Positions 33,201-48,200 of a DNA stretch of 64,000 bases are shown here, one piece after another; the stretch's first letter is position 1, and the number at the start of each line of letters is the position of its first letter. Under the pieces are notes generated by a model. That model had not been told where the DNA came from. It worked only from the letters and a program-made list of their open reading frames with translations, and did not search any database. The stretch is from Brachionus plicatilis (lineage: Eukaryota > Rotifera > Eurotatoria > Ploima > Brachionidae). The translations under genes and the position numbers were made by a program. The DNA lies in the NCBI GenBank assembly GCA_010279815.1, contig QEOQ01000235.1, forward strand, positions 221,092 to 285,091. The letters run 5' to 3'.

Positions 33201-36200
33201 CCATTATAAACGAAGCGCTGCGCTCATCGCTTTTGTTCATCGACTTAGCCTCTTGTTTGCTCACATCAGCCTTGTTTTTGGGTGATAAATCGGCAGGGGT
33301 GGGCATTTGACCCATTGAAATGGTCAGTTTGCCAAGAGGACTTGCTTGTACACTGGACGGACTGGAGTCCGTCTGAATGTCGGTCTCAATGCTTTTACGG
33401 CTCTTGTCGGCTATGTCAAGTTGGTTGGATTTGCTCAGCAAGTAGAACTTGGGCGGCAGGCTAGCGGGCAGTGGAGGCAGAGGTGGAGGTACATTGCTGC
33501 TCGACTGATTCGGAGATTGACTGGCCACTCTAGGCGATAGCTGTTTTAGATTTTGATTTAGAGATGGCGATGTTTGGGTGTTGGGATTGGGAGATGATGA
33601 CGATGAACAAGACAAATTTGTTGTCTGAGTATTTGGAGTGTTGTTACTGTTTGAATTGAAGCTGTTGTTGCTTGCTGAATTTTGACTGCTCTTTGAGGTC
33701 TCTTGCTCCTCAAATGAGCTAGTTTCTTCGTCCGGATTTGTACTTGTCTCATCTGCTTGATCTATTCTAACTTGGAGGGTTGGTGATGTAACTGAAGTGA
33801 TAGATGAAGATCCGGATGTGTTTGGTTTGTCGACCAATAATTCCTTTAAGAGAAAAAAATTTTTTCAGTAGCTAATTTATTTTTTTTAATAGCTAATAAA
33901 ATTTTTAAAAAATATTTTTTTTATCTAGATAAGGTGCGCGTCATTCAATACGTATCGATATTACTTTTTTCCAGATATCTATATATCATTTTGTAGAGGA
34001 AAAAATTCTAAGATCAACAGTATATAACATTATATAGGTTTCTTGTATAATAAAGGAGATATAAGGCTTTAAAGAATTTTTTGGCTTTTAGAGTATATTC
34101 GATAAAGTTGAATATCTCAGGCTTGGTAAATGCGATTAACAAATTTTTTTTTTAATTTTTACAAAAAAATGGTTATTTTATTAGATAATGGATTTGGTTT
34201 CGACAAGTTCTATTTTTTGTGTCCACAATCGTCCTTGACCCTTATTTTTTTGACCAATACCCGAAAGTGTCTTATAACTCAGCCATGGTAGGTCCAATAA
34301 TTTTAAAACTAAAAAATTTGAATTCCTTAGTATTTTTTTCTCTTTTATTTCTCTTAAAAAAAGTGCTCAAAATGAGGCATTTTTAAAAAAATTGAAAAAA
34401 ATAAAGTTTATTGAAGTTTTTAATCAAAACTTGTATCAAAATCTTTTTCTTTTTTCTTTTTCTTTATAATTTTATTGAGCCGCCTAATTCACACGAAAGA
34501 ACGGCAAATATTGCATGGGAACGGCAAATTCTATGGGTGGACCGGTCATTTTGATTAATTAATTTTAATTAAATCGCCAGCGATCGCTGTTGCTTCCGAA
34601 ATAGACAAACTGTCACCTTTTCAGACACCTCATTAGCTAATATATCCAATTCTAAAGTTAAAATTTCCCTTAACTGTATATTTCTCTTAAAAACGCCCAA
34701 AAACTCGTAAAAAAACCCAAAAATCGAGTGCCACTCCCAGCCCACCAATTTTTGACCAAAACAAAGTTCATATTCGTGATCAGCATGGTCGATTACCCCC
34801 AATATCAAAAAGAAAAAGAAAAATTATTATTATAATATAAATAGAAAAATTATTAAAAATGCTTACCGATAGACCAAATTCTACTAATACCATAACCCCA
34901 ACGTCTTTTAACCAAAAAAAGCAAAAAGAAATTGAACCAAGATCTTGGTATGGTTGCATTATGCGTCTAAGACACATAGAAGTTTAGCAAAATGCAGGAT
35001 TTGTTTAAAAGAAATAACTATTTACAATGGTTCATCTAATTTAAATATTTAAATATTTAAAATGGTCAACTTTGTTATGAAAAACAAATTTTAAACTTTT
35101 TTCATTTTTTAATCCAATATAATTACTCTCAAGTTAAAAATTTTTAGATTATGATTTCCTTTTTTTATAAATCGATTTTCTAATATCGAAATTTTTTTGA
35201 GTTAAATTAATTTTCCAATTTAATAAACTACACAATAAGAAAATTTGAAATTTCACGGTTTAAATTTTTCAAACTTTACATAAAATTTTTGAAGGTTTTT
35301 TTACTCAATTAGAAAAAAAAGATTTTCAAGGTTTGGAAAAAAACTTCAAGTGAAATAATTTTGAAAAAACTTCGAAATAAAAAATTTCGATTAACAATCC
35401 TCCTAGGAACCCATAACTCAGATTTGTTTAAAAGTCACAAGTCTCAAGTCAAGTCCAAGTCCGGACTTTTTTTTTTTTCAAAAGTCCGAGCAAAGACTTT
35501 AATTTTTAAATTTGCTTGATCAGGCTTCATATCAAAAAATTTATATACTCTCGGGTTGTCTAATGCAATAGATTTGCCATATATTTGAATTTTCTTGCAA
35601 TTTTAGCATGAATTTCTTCTTCAGTATTCAAAATTTTAAAGCCTAGACTTGGACTTTTGAATGAAAATTAAAAAAAAAAAATAGAGCCTTTGCTCGGACT
35701 TGGCCTTTTTTTGGGACTTTTAAACAACTATGCCATTACCTTAAGTTTTTAGCAATTATTAGACCTTTTGATAGCTTTGTGTTAGGTCCCTTTTTACAAC
35801 TCATAATTTAATGGATACTTGAGGGCCCATTTCTTTGTGGAAAATAATATTGGTTTAATTTTTAATTAGAAATTTAGAGCATTCGTATTTAGTATCAAAA
35901 TATTTATTCTAAGTGAATAGCTTAGTCCTATCTTTTCTAATATCATAAAAAACTATGCGGAATGGTAAAACCTACTATAAATCCTTGCAAATTATCCCGA
36001 GGTTCTGGTTTAATAATAACATTAAGCCTAAGACACCTAGGACTCGACCCCAACTTTTTTAAATTTCATTTTCCCTTTAACCTCATGGATGATAAACGTC
36101 TTTATTTGAAAAAAATATAAATAAATAATGGCTCGAGCTTTCGCTCCTTTTCCAAGCTTTTGAGAACTGTTCCAAAAAAAAATACATATACATATTATTA

Positions 36201-39200
36201 TTTTATACGTTCGTAATTTAAAAAATACATTTTTATGTTTTTAAAAAAAAAAAAGAAAGAAAAGAGAAGAGAAAAAAAGGGAATATTTACAAAAACCAAA
36301 ATAAAAAAGAGAAAGAATTAATTACACAATTGAAGCAATTTTTCTTTTAAGTATTTTCTCCTTTTACTGCTACAATTTTTTGATTACAAAGAATAGAATC
36401 GAATTTAAGTTTTTGATTTCTACCTCTTTTAAAAAGTTGATAATCGTTTATTCAATCATTTAATAATGGATTTTTATTCTGAATCGAAGCATTTGAGTAA
36501 TTTCCATTTAGTTCCCTAAATCTGTCCTCTAGAACTTTAATGCCTGCAACTCTATGAATGTTTTGAGTGTTTTCTCAATAATTTAACTTATAAATTACCT
36601 TAATAGCACAATTTTGAATTCTCTGTAACTTTTTGAGATTTGGTACAGATAATCTTGGTAAAATTACCGAAGAATAGGCTAGCATTGATCGTACAAGAGA
36701 AAAGTAGATTTGTTTTAAGGTATTTTTAGACAATTTTCATGATTTATGAGAAAGTTCTTTTAAGCAATTTAGACGCTGCTGAAATTTTTTTTTTAGAAAT
36801 TCTATCTGATTTTTGAAACTCAAACTATGATCGAATCTTATACCCAAAAAACAAATTTTATCTGAAGAATGGGTACTTCTATTTGACTATCTTGAAAAGA
36901 GTCAGAAAAGAGTATGACATTGGTTTTTTGAAATGACCTTGACCCCGATCAATCATGACCTCAGGCCGAAATAAAATAAAAATTTTTCAAAAAATTTTTA
37001 TATCAGTTTCATCTTTTAAGATGCTTTTTTTTAAAAAAGAAGTAGATAAAATTTAAAAACAGAAAATCACAAGTCTTAAGTCAAGTCAAAGTTCGGACTT
37101 AATATAAACTACTTTTTTATATAGACATAGACAAAAAAATAATAAAGAAAAATTTATACAGACTCATGAATTATGCAGAATAAAAGGACATAGAGCAGTG
37201 AATAATAAATAAAGAACACATTCTAAATAGATTAATTTTATAGGGTCTACCTAATCAGCACACGGAAAAATCTTTTCAGTGCATCCTTAAAATCTTACAA
37301 ACACACTATACTTTGAAACACCCTTGACGCTGTTCTACACACCTTTTTTAGTAATTTTTAGTAATTTCAAAAAAATTAATAGAAAACTTTTTAGCATACT
37401 TTTTATGGTGGGTTTTTCAGACTTTTAATTATTTAATAAAATTGACATAGAAATCAAATTTTGGTTTTATTTTTAATTTTAGATTAATATAATTAATGTT
37501 CTAAGGATTTTGGAGAATTTTTGGTCCACCTTTTTTAGGCATATTAACACAATTTCAGTTAATTTAATTTTAAGTAAAGTCAATACGTGTAGATGGCTAC
37601 ATATCTTATATCTTATAATTTCATTTAAATTTTGAATATAAAAATTATATTGGTGATTTTTGCAAAAGAGCTGAAATTTAAAAAAAATAAAACCAAAGAT
37701 TTTGCCACACTTACACAAAAGTCAGAAAAAAAATTCATTTTAAAGTATTTTCACAAAATTTCAATTCAAATCATTTGATCTTACTTGAAATTTTATTTTT
37801 TAAAAAAATTCTTTTGACTTTACTTCAAATTTTATTTCAGAAAAAAGAATTTAAAAAAAAAATCAGAAAGTTCTTTTTAAAAAAATGTCAAAGTCAAGTC
37901 AATTTTAGTGACTTGACTTAATGACTTTTTAACAACTCTGGATTTTGTCTAGTTTTTTTTTTTTAAATTGGGTCTTAAGTCCCCTACTTATCTAAAAAAG
38001 TGAAATTTCTCTTCGTAATAGATAAAAATAAAATTTTTTGAAAAAAGTCTTTAATAGTATAAATAAAATATAATTTTACATACCGATGAATAATAAATAG
38101 ACTTTTCACCCGGACTAAATCTATTAAAATTTGTTAGAGTGTTAGACTTGATTGTATTTGTATTGTAACTAGTCAGTTGATCAATTTGATTAGTGGCCTT
38201 TAGTGTGGCCGATTTATCATACAAAGCAGAGTCATTTGAATCAGTCTCGTTTATACTGCTGGTACAGTCAGCTTCTTCGTCTTCCCCATTGTAACTATCT
38301 TGGTCATTGCGACGCCTTGAATTATTGCTAAAATACTGATTGTAATCATAGCTATCCTCATCTATTTCCATTTCTTCATCATCTTCATCATCGTTTCTGC
38401 TCAATAAAGGCTCACTTGTGACCATTGACAAATCTGTATCAGCCCTCAAATCTTCACTAAAATGGTCAGCAGTTTTTGGCTCAGTCAAATTTAAAAAGTT
38501 TTCATCTGTTAAACTTGGCGACTTTGATTGTTCAATCTCATTCCCACCTACCATCGAATTGACTAGAAAAAAAAATTTTTTTTCTATCACAAAAAAGTAT
38601 ATTTTAAGGCCTACATTTTACTCAGTTCCTAAAATATTCAATTCAGGACCTAATTATATTTTATGTAGTACCAAATATAATTTAATTTAAAAACAAAAAA
38701 AAGGACCTCACATGTTTTACTTGTAATAAAAATAATATAATAACACCTAATACTATTTTTTTGTACCTAATTAGGTTCAACTATTTTAGTTAGTTCCAAA
38801 TATTAATTTAATTAGAATTAATTATCAATTTATGTGGCACCTCTCGATAAAATCAGACTTGTTTATAAGTCGCTGTTTTAAGTCTAAGTCACAAAAATTT
38901 AAGTCAAAGTTTTGAGTTGACTTAAATTTTTTTTTTTAAAGTTAAGTCAATCAATTTAATTTTTTAATAAAAAGTCCGACCAACATAAATTTTTTTGACG
39001 TTCCAGGTAGTTATTAGGGCAGCCTAGTTGACCAAAAAAATTCATTGTGTCTTGATCAAACTGATTTTGATTCATTTATCCAATACATTACAAGTCTTCA
39101 TGTGATTTCAATTAATAGTCAAGAATGGAAAAATGGTAGTTGTAATTGTTGGTTTTGGCAAAAAAACTACACCTGCAAACACATCATTACAATTGCTTTT

Positions 39201-42200
39201 AATTTAAAAAATTGCTCCATCAGTACAGCCATCAACATCATCTATACAACCATATACATCATCAGAACAACTATCTGACTCGTTAGAACAACCACCAACA
39301 TCACAAGAAGCATCACAAATAAAGGACAAATAAGGTAAAAATAAAGATGTTATTAATTATTTATTTGTTAAAAGATCAGCTCAATTGACTAAAAAGAATT
39401 AAATTTTTTTATTTTTTTTTCTTAAATTTTCTTTAAAAAATATTACTATTTCTTTTTTATAATTAAATAAAATTTTATAAAACTTTAAACATTACATTTT
39501 TTCTAATAAAATTTGCTTGAACGTTTTTTGGTACTAGTAAATTAAATTAAAACCTAATTGGTATGCCTAAATTATTTTTTGGGACTTGATAAAATATGGT
39601 TAGGTACTGAGTAAAATATAATCCTTTAAAAGATATTTAAAGCCTAATACCAATTGTATGCAAATAAGTGTCATCACGGAAAGTATTCTGTAAGCTATGT
39701 TTGGCCGAAGCTAAAGCAAATTAATAATTAAGTTAATCAAAAAGCTTTATTAGTTAAGAGCAAATTAAAAAAATAAATAAATACTTTGTCTATTAAAAGG
39801 TATTTGGGAATTGTTTTGAGAGTTTTGAAATGACGGTTTGTTCAAACCAACTGAGCTGAGAACTGCTGGCGAATAAGTCATGTTATTGTCTGTTTTGGTG
39901 CCACGTTTTTCATTTGACTGAGATGCATGAGCTAGTAAATAGTTGGATGAGGATGAGTTTAGAATCAGGCTTTGGTGATTTTGTTTGTCGCGATTTTTGT
40001 GTCGTTGCTTGCGTTTTTCGTCAACTTGAGAGCTTACTGAGCCGGACCGTGAGCTCGACACAGCTGATCGTGCATTCAAGTCAGCCTCAGTTTCGTCTTC
40101 ATTTTGATAAGGTGACTTGAAGCTATTCAAATCAATATTATAAGTATGTTTGAATATTTGACGCATTAAATCGTCTATTGAGTCCATCCATTTGTCCACT
40201 ACATCATGATTTGAGTTAACTGTTTGCAGCAGAGTGACGAGCTGGTCCCATAGATCATTGGAAAGATTGAAGTTGTATGTTGCTTTTATCATTGACATCA
40301 ATGTTGTCTTGGGTTTAGGAATTTAATTTTTATTTTTTAAATTAAAATTTTTTTTTTTCAAATTACTTCAGTAGTCAATTTAATCAATTGGCTTATCGAG
40401 GATAATGTGGTGTTGGTATCATTTGAACGAAGATTGCTTGATGAACTGTTTGAGTTTAAAGACAAATAGTCTGAATTTGATGTAAACATGAAGTTGCACA
40501 CACGAAGCAATATTTTTATTAATAATGTCCTTTGATGTAAAAATTAATTTAAGTTTTAATTTTTTTAAAAATAAATTGAATTAAATTTTATTTTATCTCC
40601 ATTTAAAGTTGTTTCTAAAGAGGTTTTTCAAGAAAATAAAAAATGATATTTGTATTTATAAAAAGGTCCAGAATGGGCTAAATTATGTAATTTTACAAAT
40701 AAAATTTAAGAAAGTTTTTTTTTTACAAATTTTTTTAACCAATTTATGAAAAAAAAAACTTTCTTAAATTTTCGATTTTTGGAAAAAAAAGACATTTTTT
40801 CAAAAATTTTGAATTTTGAATTAGCCGTATTGAATTTTATCAAATTTTACCAAAATTATCTCAAATAAATCCTGAAAATTTACGTAATTTTTCGTAAAAT
40901 ACCTCTTTTCCAGTTTTCGGATTTTACGTTAATTTACGTAAAATGTGGTAAAATTTGGTCAATTTACGGTATTTTACGTAATTTTTCGTAAAATACTGTT
41001 ATCAAATCACCACTGTAAAAGGATGAATAAATCTCAAAACATATCTGGTTTTCCTTTCGAATAGCGTTCTTTCTTTCTTTTAATAATTTTTCAAAGATAT
41101 TTGAAGAAAATATGGATGCCAAAATATATAATCAAATTTTTTCTGATTTTTTGTTGGTTTTAGAAAATTTGGCAATGAAAATATGAATCAACAAATTATT
41201 TAAAAATAAAAAAAATTCAAACGTTTTCAAAAGGATTTAAAATCAAAAATAAGTCCAACAAAAATTGATTTATTTTTTAAAATAATAAGGAAGATCCTTG
41301 TTCTTTGGAATGGAGACATTGTATCAATCTTTCAGCCAAATGAATTTTTTTTTTTTTAAAGTTAATTAAATTAAGTAAAATTCAAAATACATTGTAAAGG
41401 ATTCTGAAAGAAAATGCTCTGAAGAATTGAGCTTCTATTAGATAAGATAGTGATAAAGCCATTTCTTTTTATATCACTAACTTTGCATTAGACTACACAA
41501 AAAATTGGCCAAAATTAAAAAAAAGGTTAATGACAAAATAATGTTTGTAAACATTTAATAGTTAAGACAGCAAGATGTAATTTGTATACTATTCCATTGG
41601 AAGCAAAATAAATACTTTTACACAAAAAAGCAAACGAAGAGCAAGTTAAAGGCAAAAAATTTCCTAAATATTTAATTTTTTATTAGCGAATTAATTTTAA
41701 TTGTAAATCAGATTTTTAGCTTTTACTTTTATAATTTAAAAATATATATTTTTAAGAAATTTTAAAATTCTAAATACAAATTTTTATTAATAGTTTAGTG
41801 GCCATTTTTAAATAATCAATCTTTTTTTACTGAACAAACAAACCAAAAATGTCTTGACTAAAATTTTCTCAAAATTTTTTTTTTTAAGAAATGAAAGTTA
41901 ATGACAAGATTTACTTTTGCCTTTATTAATAATTTAGAATCTTTTTACCCATTTTCAAAATATTCTTTGTAATTTTTGATTAAACATTTCTCCGATATTT
42001 TAATTTTATTGAAAATTATCCTCGGAAAACTTTTTTTTGTGAAATTCAGTACGAACATAACATAATAATAAAAAATTGAATATCTTTTTTTTCATAAGTG
42101 AATTTAGCAAGGTGCAACATACATAGTTGCGTCTACTGTCAAAGTCTTTGCATTTGCACTACTCTAGGGTATATTGAAATTTAATTTTTGCTAAATTTGC

Positions 42201-45200
42201 AGACTTTGACATTTTTGACTAATTTTGAACTTATAATAAAGTAAAGGTATTCAATTTCACAAAACCCTAAATTTTAAATTTTAAATTTGTTGTTTGCTGT
42301 GTTTCCCAAAAAACTTTTTCTGCAAATTCAAATACAATTCAATTGTGCAATAGTGCAATAGTATTGCACTTTATTGAAGTATTTTTTTAAGTATATTTTA
42401 TAAACTATAATTTTAATTCACATACTGGAATGTCAATACATTCAGAACACTGTACACAACATATGTGAGACCTCATCTTGAATACGCGGCACCAGTCTGG
42501 AACCCGTACAAGAAGAAAGAGATAAATATGATCGAAAAGGTACAACGAAAGGCAACAAAATTGGCGCCGGGCTTGAAAAAATTTGATTGTGAGACACGAC
42601 TTGGGAAAATTGGTTTGACAACACTAGAGAAAAGAAGAGAAAGGGGTGATCTGATTCAATTTTACAAGATAAACAATGGTATCAACAAAATTAACTGGTT
42701 TCATCAAGTCGATTATTTCAATTAATACAACTGGTCCTGCATCGAATATTAGAGGACACAAACAAAAACTTGAGAGACAATTAACAAGAAACTGTGAACA
42801 AAGGCATAATTTCTTTGTAAATCGTATTGTACTAAATTGGAACAACTTATCAAGTCAAACAGTTGAAGCCAAGACAACAAATCATTTTAAAAATCTTTTG
42901 GACTCTAATGGGACATAAATTTAAAGACAGCTGATAAAGTATGGTCGTGCGACTCATACTACAACAAGTTAAAACTTGTAGCAGCTCATTATTATTATTA
43001 TATTATTATTATTATTAATTCATCAAAAAAAGGAAGAATTTTTGTTCAATTTGTTTTAGAATATCACAATACCATTTTTCTTCATTTTCATCAATTTATT
43101 CATTTTTTTTCAAAATTTTTTTCTTCCGAAATCTACAATTAATTTAGGCTTAAATTTTTGGGGGGTGACAAATTGAATTTTTTTAAAATGACAAAAATAA
43201 TTAAAAGTGGTGACTAATTTATCTATTTAGCTGACTAATAAAAACTAATTATTCTGACAAACTAAACGACTGACAAATATACATATATTGATATGTCTAT
43301 TTAATAATTTTGCACTGACAAAATAAAGCCTATTTTATAGATAGATTTTATTTTTATTTTATTTTATTTTAATTCAAATTAAGCTATTTAGTAATGTAAT
43401 TCTCTAAGATTGTAAGTAATGAACTTAAATTGTGACGTTTTCTCATAGTTGACTCTAGCTCGATGATGAGATTTGGACAAAACGGTTTGTCATAATCGTC
43501 TAGAACTTACTTCCGATTTTGGTGCAATAGTTCAAGATTTTGATTTTTATTGTCACCTCAAAATCATTAATTTGTTGTAAAAATAATTAATTAGTCAAAA
43601 AAGTATTTTTGTCACTCAAATCATTTTTTTATCAGTCAATTTATCTATTTTTCATCATATGTAGTTTTTTGTCAGTAAAATAAGTCTTTTATCTCTTAAA
43701 TATTTTTCGCTTAATAAAAATTTGGTTCAATGTAAAAAAAAAAAAAAAAATAATAATCACTCACCAAGTATAGGAGTCCATGGGAATTTTTTTAATAAAA
43801 GTTTTATAAATATCTAGAGCGTAGCAGCAAATATTCTTGATTTTATCGGACCTCTGTAAATTAAACCGGTTCAACAGAAGATTGCTTGAATGATAAAAAA
43901 ATATCTGCAAACATTTGACACTGCCAATTCGATTTTCATTTTTAACTGATGAAGAAATAGAACCAGATCGATGTGACAGCATCGGCTCACTCTCATCATT
44001 TTCACCTTCATTCCGATCACTTGAATTGTTTAAGCTAAACACTGGAGCTTGATTTTCTTGTTCCACAGAGTCACTTTCTTCACTCTTGGCAGGCTCGAGC
44101 ATGAACGCGGGCGGCTTTGCCTCATTTAGAAACCATTTTTTGTACGCGTCCAAAACCAGCCTCACTGTGTTTGATCCTTCATCAAAATTCAAAAAATAAA
44201 CATTTCTGAGAATTTCATGCACCAGATTTATATTGGCTTGATTTGACAACAAAACTCGCTGAATCAGGTGTTTGTTGTTGAATGCTGACTGTGTGGGGTT
44301 GATCACACTGGAGCTTGGAATCGAGTTGAGTGAAGTAAATTGAGAGTCCAGAGATTCGTCGCAAGAAAATTCATCCTGTGATTTGAACTCAGACTGGAGT
44401 GACGAATACAAACTGGCGTCCATTTCCACATTTGGTGCTGCATTCACCCCGGTAGAGTCGATCAACAAAACATCGATTAACCATTTTATTATCTCTTCTT
44501 TACAATTAAGCTGTACTTGCTTCTTGTCATCCTGGAGTCTTTCGTGAGGTTGCTTTACTGTTTGGCTTTGCTGTGACAAATCATTGTTGATCAGGCTTAC
44601 TTAAAAAATTTTTGATATTTTTTGTTGTTTTGCAATAAAATAATAAATTATTAAATAATTAATAAAAAAAAATTCTTCAAATTTATTTAGGTTTTTACCA
44701 GAGTTGTTTAGAAGTCCCAAATTATTAAAGTCTAAGTACGGACTTGTAAATTTTTATTTTCTTTTAGTTCAAGTTTGGATTTATTTTTAAATTCAAGTCC
44801 AATTTCATCACTAAATTTAAGACAATTTTCAAAGTTAATCAACAGGCTAGTGCCCATGTCATGAAGACCGATTAACACTTTATTTATTTAATTTTATAAA
44901 ATAATTATTACAAGTTAAAAATAAATATTTATAAGTTTGTTTAAAAAGATAAAAAATATTTAATAAAGCAAAATAGTTTTTTTTATATTCAAAAAGTTTT
45001 TTTAAATAAAAAAAGTTGCTAATTTATTAAAAAAATTTTCAAATGAATGTGGCCTTTTTAATAAATAAATTTATTTTAGTGGAAAAAATGTAATTTTAGT
45101 TACATAAACAAGTTTTTTTGCATTTTTCATGAATAGTATCTAGAATAAATTTAGTAAGCAATTGACTTTTTTAAAGTTGGAAAGAAATTATTGAGTTTTT

Positions 45201-48200
45201 TCAAAGATCGTTTCTTCAAGTTTACTCAAAAACTACAATATCAATTTAATTTATATTACCCTTAATATTGTGCGCTTTTTGATAAAAAATTTTCAAAGAA
45301 TTAATCAAATTAAATTCGCACTTTTTTTTAATTAATCAACTACTAAGCAATAGATTAATTTTAAATAATTCGACAATAAAACACAGAAACTCCTCCCAAC
45401 CTCGTATATCTTTTAACATTGCCAAAAAATTTTCAATTCAAGTTAATAGGAAAACGAAATATTAATTTTATATTGTTGTAGTGAACAATTTAAATATTTA
45501 GAGTTGGATAATGAAGACCAAAGCGCCAAAAACAATTGAATAAAGTCATAAAATAAATGAGTAAGATACTTCAAAAAAATTTTGATGTTTTGCTAAATCG
45601 CAACAATTGCTTGTTAAAAATAATTTGATAAAAAAAGTCATAATGTTTAAGGTATTCATAAAAGAATTTCATTAAAATTATTTTAAAAAAAAATTTTAAA
45701 GTCAACTCTGGTGTAGACGTTTTGCATTCCCAGAACTTTACTGAAATAATTTTGAATTATTTCATTATAATTTTAAAGATTTAAATTATCAAAGTTAAGG
45801 GCTTTTTAGTTTTTGGGTTCTTTTCAAAGAAAAAACTTTAAAAACGGCCTATATTACTCTATTAGCCTTAACTTTTTATTAGTTTGGTATTTGGGCTATC
45901 TGGAGGTTTTCTTGTTTTTTTCTGTTTCTGATGTGTTAAATATAAAAATTTTGGAGAAAAACTAGTTTAATTTTCGAAAAACAGAGAAAAATAAAACGAA
46001 AATGATTTATTAAAACTTTTAAAAATATTTTTGCTTCACTGAAAAAAAAAAGAGGATCAGAAAATTTAAAAAAAATGAGGGTCAGTATTTTAGTACATAA
46101 AACGACATAAAATTACATCAAAAATTGGATGTAATAAAATGTCAGCTTACATTAAATTACGTATTATTACGTTTTTTCGAGTGAAAATTAACAAAATTCA
46201 AGTGTAAAAATATGTAAAATTTCAAGTTGAAAAAATGTTAAAAAAAAATTTAAAAAATTCATCAATTTTCGTTTGAAAAATTGAAATGGCCATCAGCATT
46301 TTTGTTAAGTTTTACTCGAAAAAACGTAATATTACGTAATTTTACGTAAGTCAAAATTTTTATTACATCCTGCTTTTGATGTAATAATGCATTTTTTGAT
46401 GTAAAATTACGTAAAATGATGTAATATTACCCGTTTTGAGGTTAAAAGTATTTCTTTTTCTGAAAAATTTCACTGAAATTTTTAAAAAAAGATTTTTTTA
46501 AAAAAATTACAACTAAAACAAATTAATCAAGTAGATTTAAGACAAAGATTTTTGAAATTTAAAAAATCGAAAAATGTTTTTTTTGTTCAATTGTGTTTTT
46601 TTTTTTTTGTTAGATTCAACTTTTTGTGTGAAATTTAATTTTGAAATTTAAGTATTAATGCTGCTTTATTTTTGATTGATGAGTTTTAAAAATGCACTCA
46701 AGCCCTAAAAGGATATGGGGCAATATTGATTGAAAATATGAAATAGGCCCCAGCTTTTTTTTTTTAACTATATTCTTATAAATTCGAATGTGCTGATTTA
46801 GAATTTATGTAAATAAGCTCAATATACTTGATGAAATTTTTGATTTTTTTTAAATTGAAAAACATATAAATTACGTTTATAAAATTTTGATTATATGAAG
46901 AAATTTCAATTTTATCTAAAGGAATAAAGCGAATGTTTCCGGTCTTAGCATTTTTAATGTGTTGTTAAGAGACAAAAAATGTTTTAAAAAAGTATCTTTG
47001 AAAACTTTTGAGTTGGAGATTTTTTACTCCAGAGACTCTTAAAGACAAACACCCTCTATTTTGTTTAATTTAGTTTAATTTGATTTAACTATAAAAGATA
47101 CCAAAAAATAAATTTAATTTTCGAATTGCTCGAAGAAAACTTTTTTCCAGGAAAAAAAAAGTATCCATATCACTTTTATATAATTACAAAAGTCAAAATC
47201 GACTTTGAATTAAAAAAAATGAAATTAAAGTCCGGACTTGACTTTAACTTGGGACTTTAAAGCAACTCTGGCCTGGTCCATCATCAAAAAAAACTTTGTT
47301 CAAAACTCAATAAAAAAATTTCAATTTAACCCCTAAAAAAAAAAAATTTAATAATTACAAAAATCAAGGCTAGTGAACACATTGAGAGAGTTGGTGGATG
47401 GAGCTGTGGCCAAACTTGAGCCCGATGACGAGTGTTTGATAAACGCATTGGGAAACATGTAGCTCAAATAGAAGCGTTTGAACTCGTCGAACAAAAACTC
47501 ATAGGCCAGCATTGACTGCTTGAATCGGTCGCTTGACCACTCGACCAGAATAAAGTCATTCTGCATAAAGCTGAGCATGTGCTTCAAAAACTCAGCAGTC
47601 AGACTGTAAATGTTGTTCGACTGAGTGAACGACTGAATGCTTGAAATGCTCGCGCTGCCATTTGCCTGGCTCTGAGAGGACAAACTCTGCGCCTGCTGTT
47701 GCTGCGACACTTGGCCGCTTTGCTGCGAGCCGCTTGAGCCCGACGACTGTGTGCTGGAATGGAACAAGTGGCCTATCAGGTGGGTTATCTCGAACTGGTA
47801 AATTGTTGACTTGGCATTGCTGGACGATGCCGAGAATGGCATCGCCGACGCATTGGCCTGATTGTGGAACACTTTTTGCGCCTCGGCGTTCAGGATGTCC
47901 AGGCCGATGGAGCTCATGTGCGCGTTAGAGTGGAACAAGTCGAAGCCTTGGATCAACTTTTGGAACATCAACTCCTCGAACTGGGTGCGGTTTTTGTTCA
48001 ATATTTGGTACCAGATGAGAAAGAGGCGCAGGCCAGTGACTTTGATGGACTTGGCGTTGGAAATGTGCAGAAGCTTTTGGAGGAGGCGGCCGATGCTGCG
48101 GCTTTGCCAGCGCTGGTTGACGCGCTCGGGCTGCAGCAGCAGAATCTTCTGGAATATGAAGAGGACGAGCTCGAGCTCGTCGCGGTGCACTTTGTTCATT

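Noticed and set aside
34569..34977. A two-exon gene on the minus strand inside RALGAPA intron 5
   Set aside because: A GT-AG pair can be placed between the frames, but neither piece resembles a known family and alternative frames look no worse; kept only as unresolved debris.
44698..47272. One 2.57 kb hAT element between CCAGAGTTGTTTAGAAGTCCC and its inverse in RALGAPA intron 1
   Set aside because: The ends match, but the flanks show no 8 bp duplication and the interior has no transposase; separate MITE remnants are equally likely.
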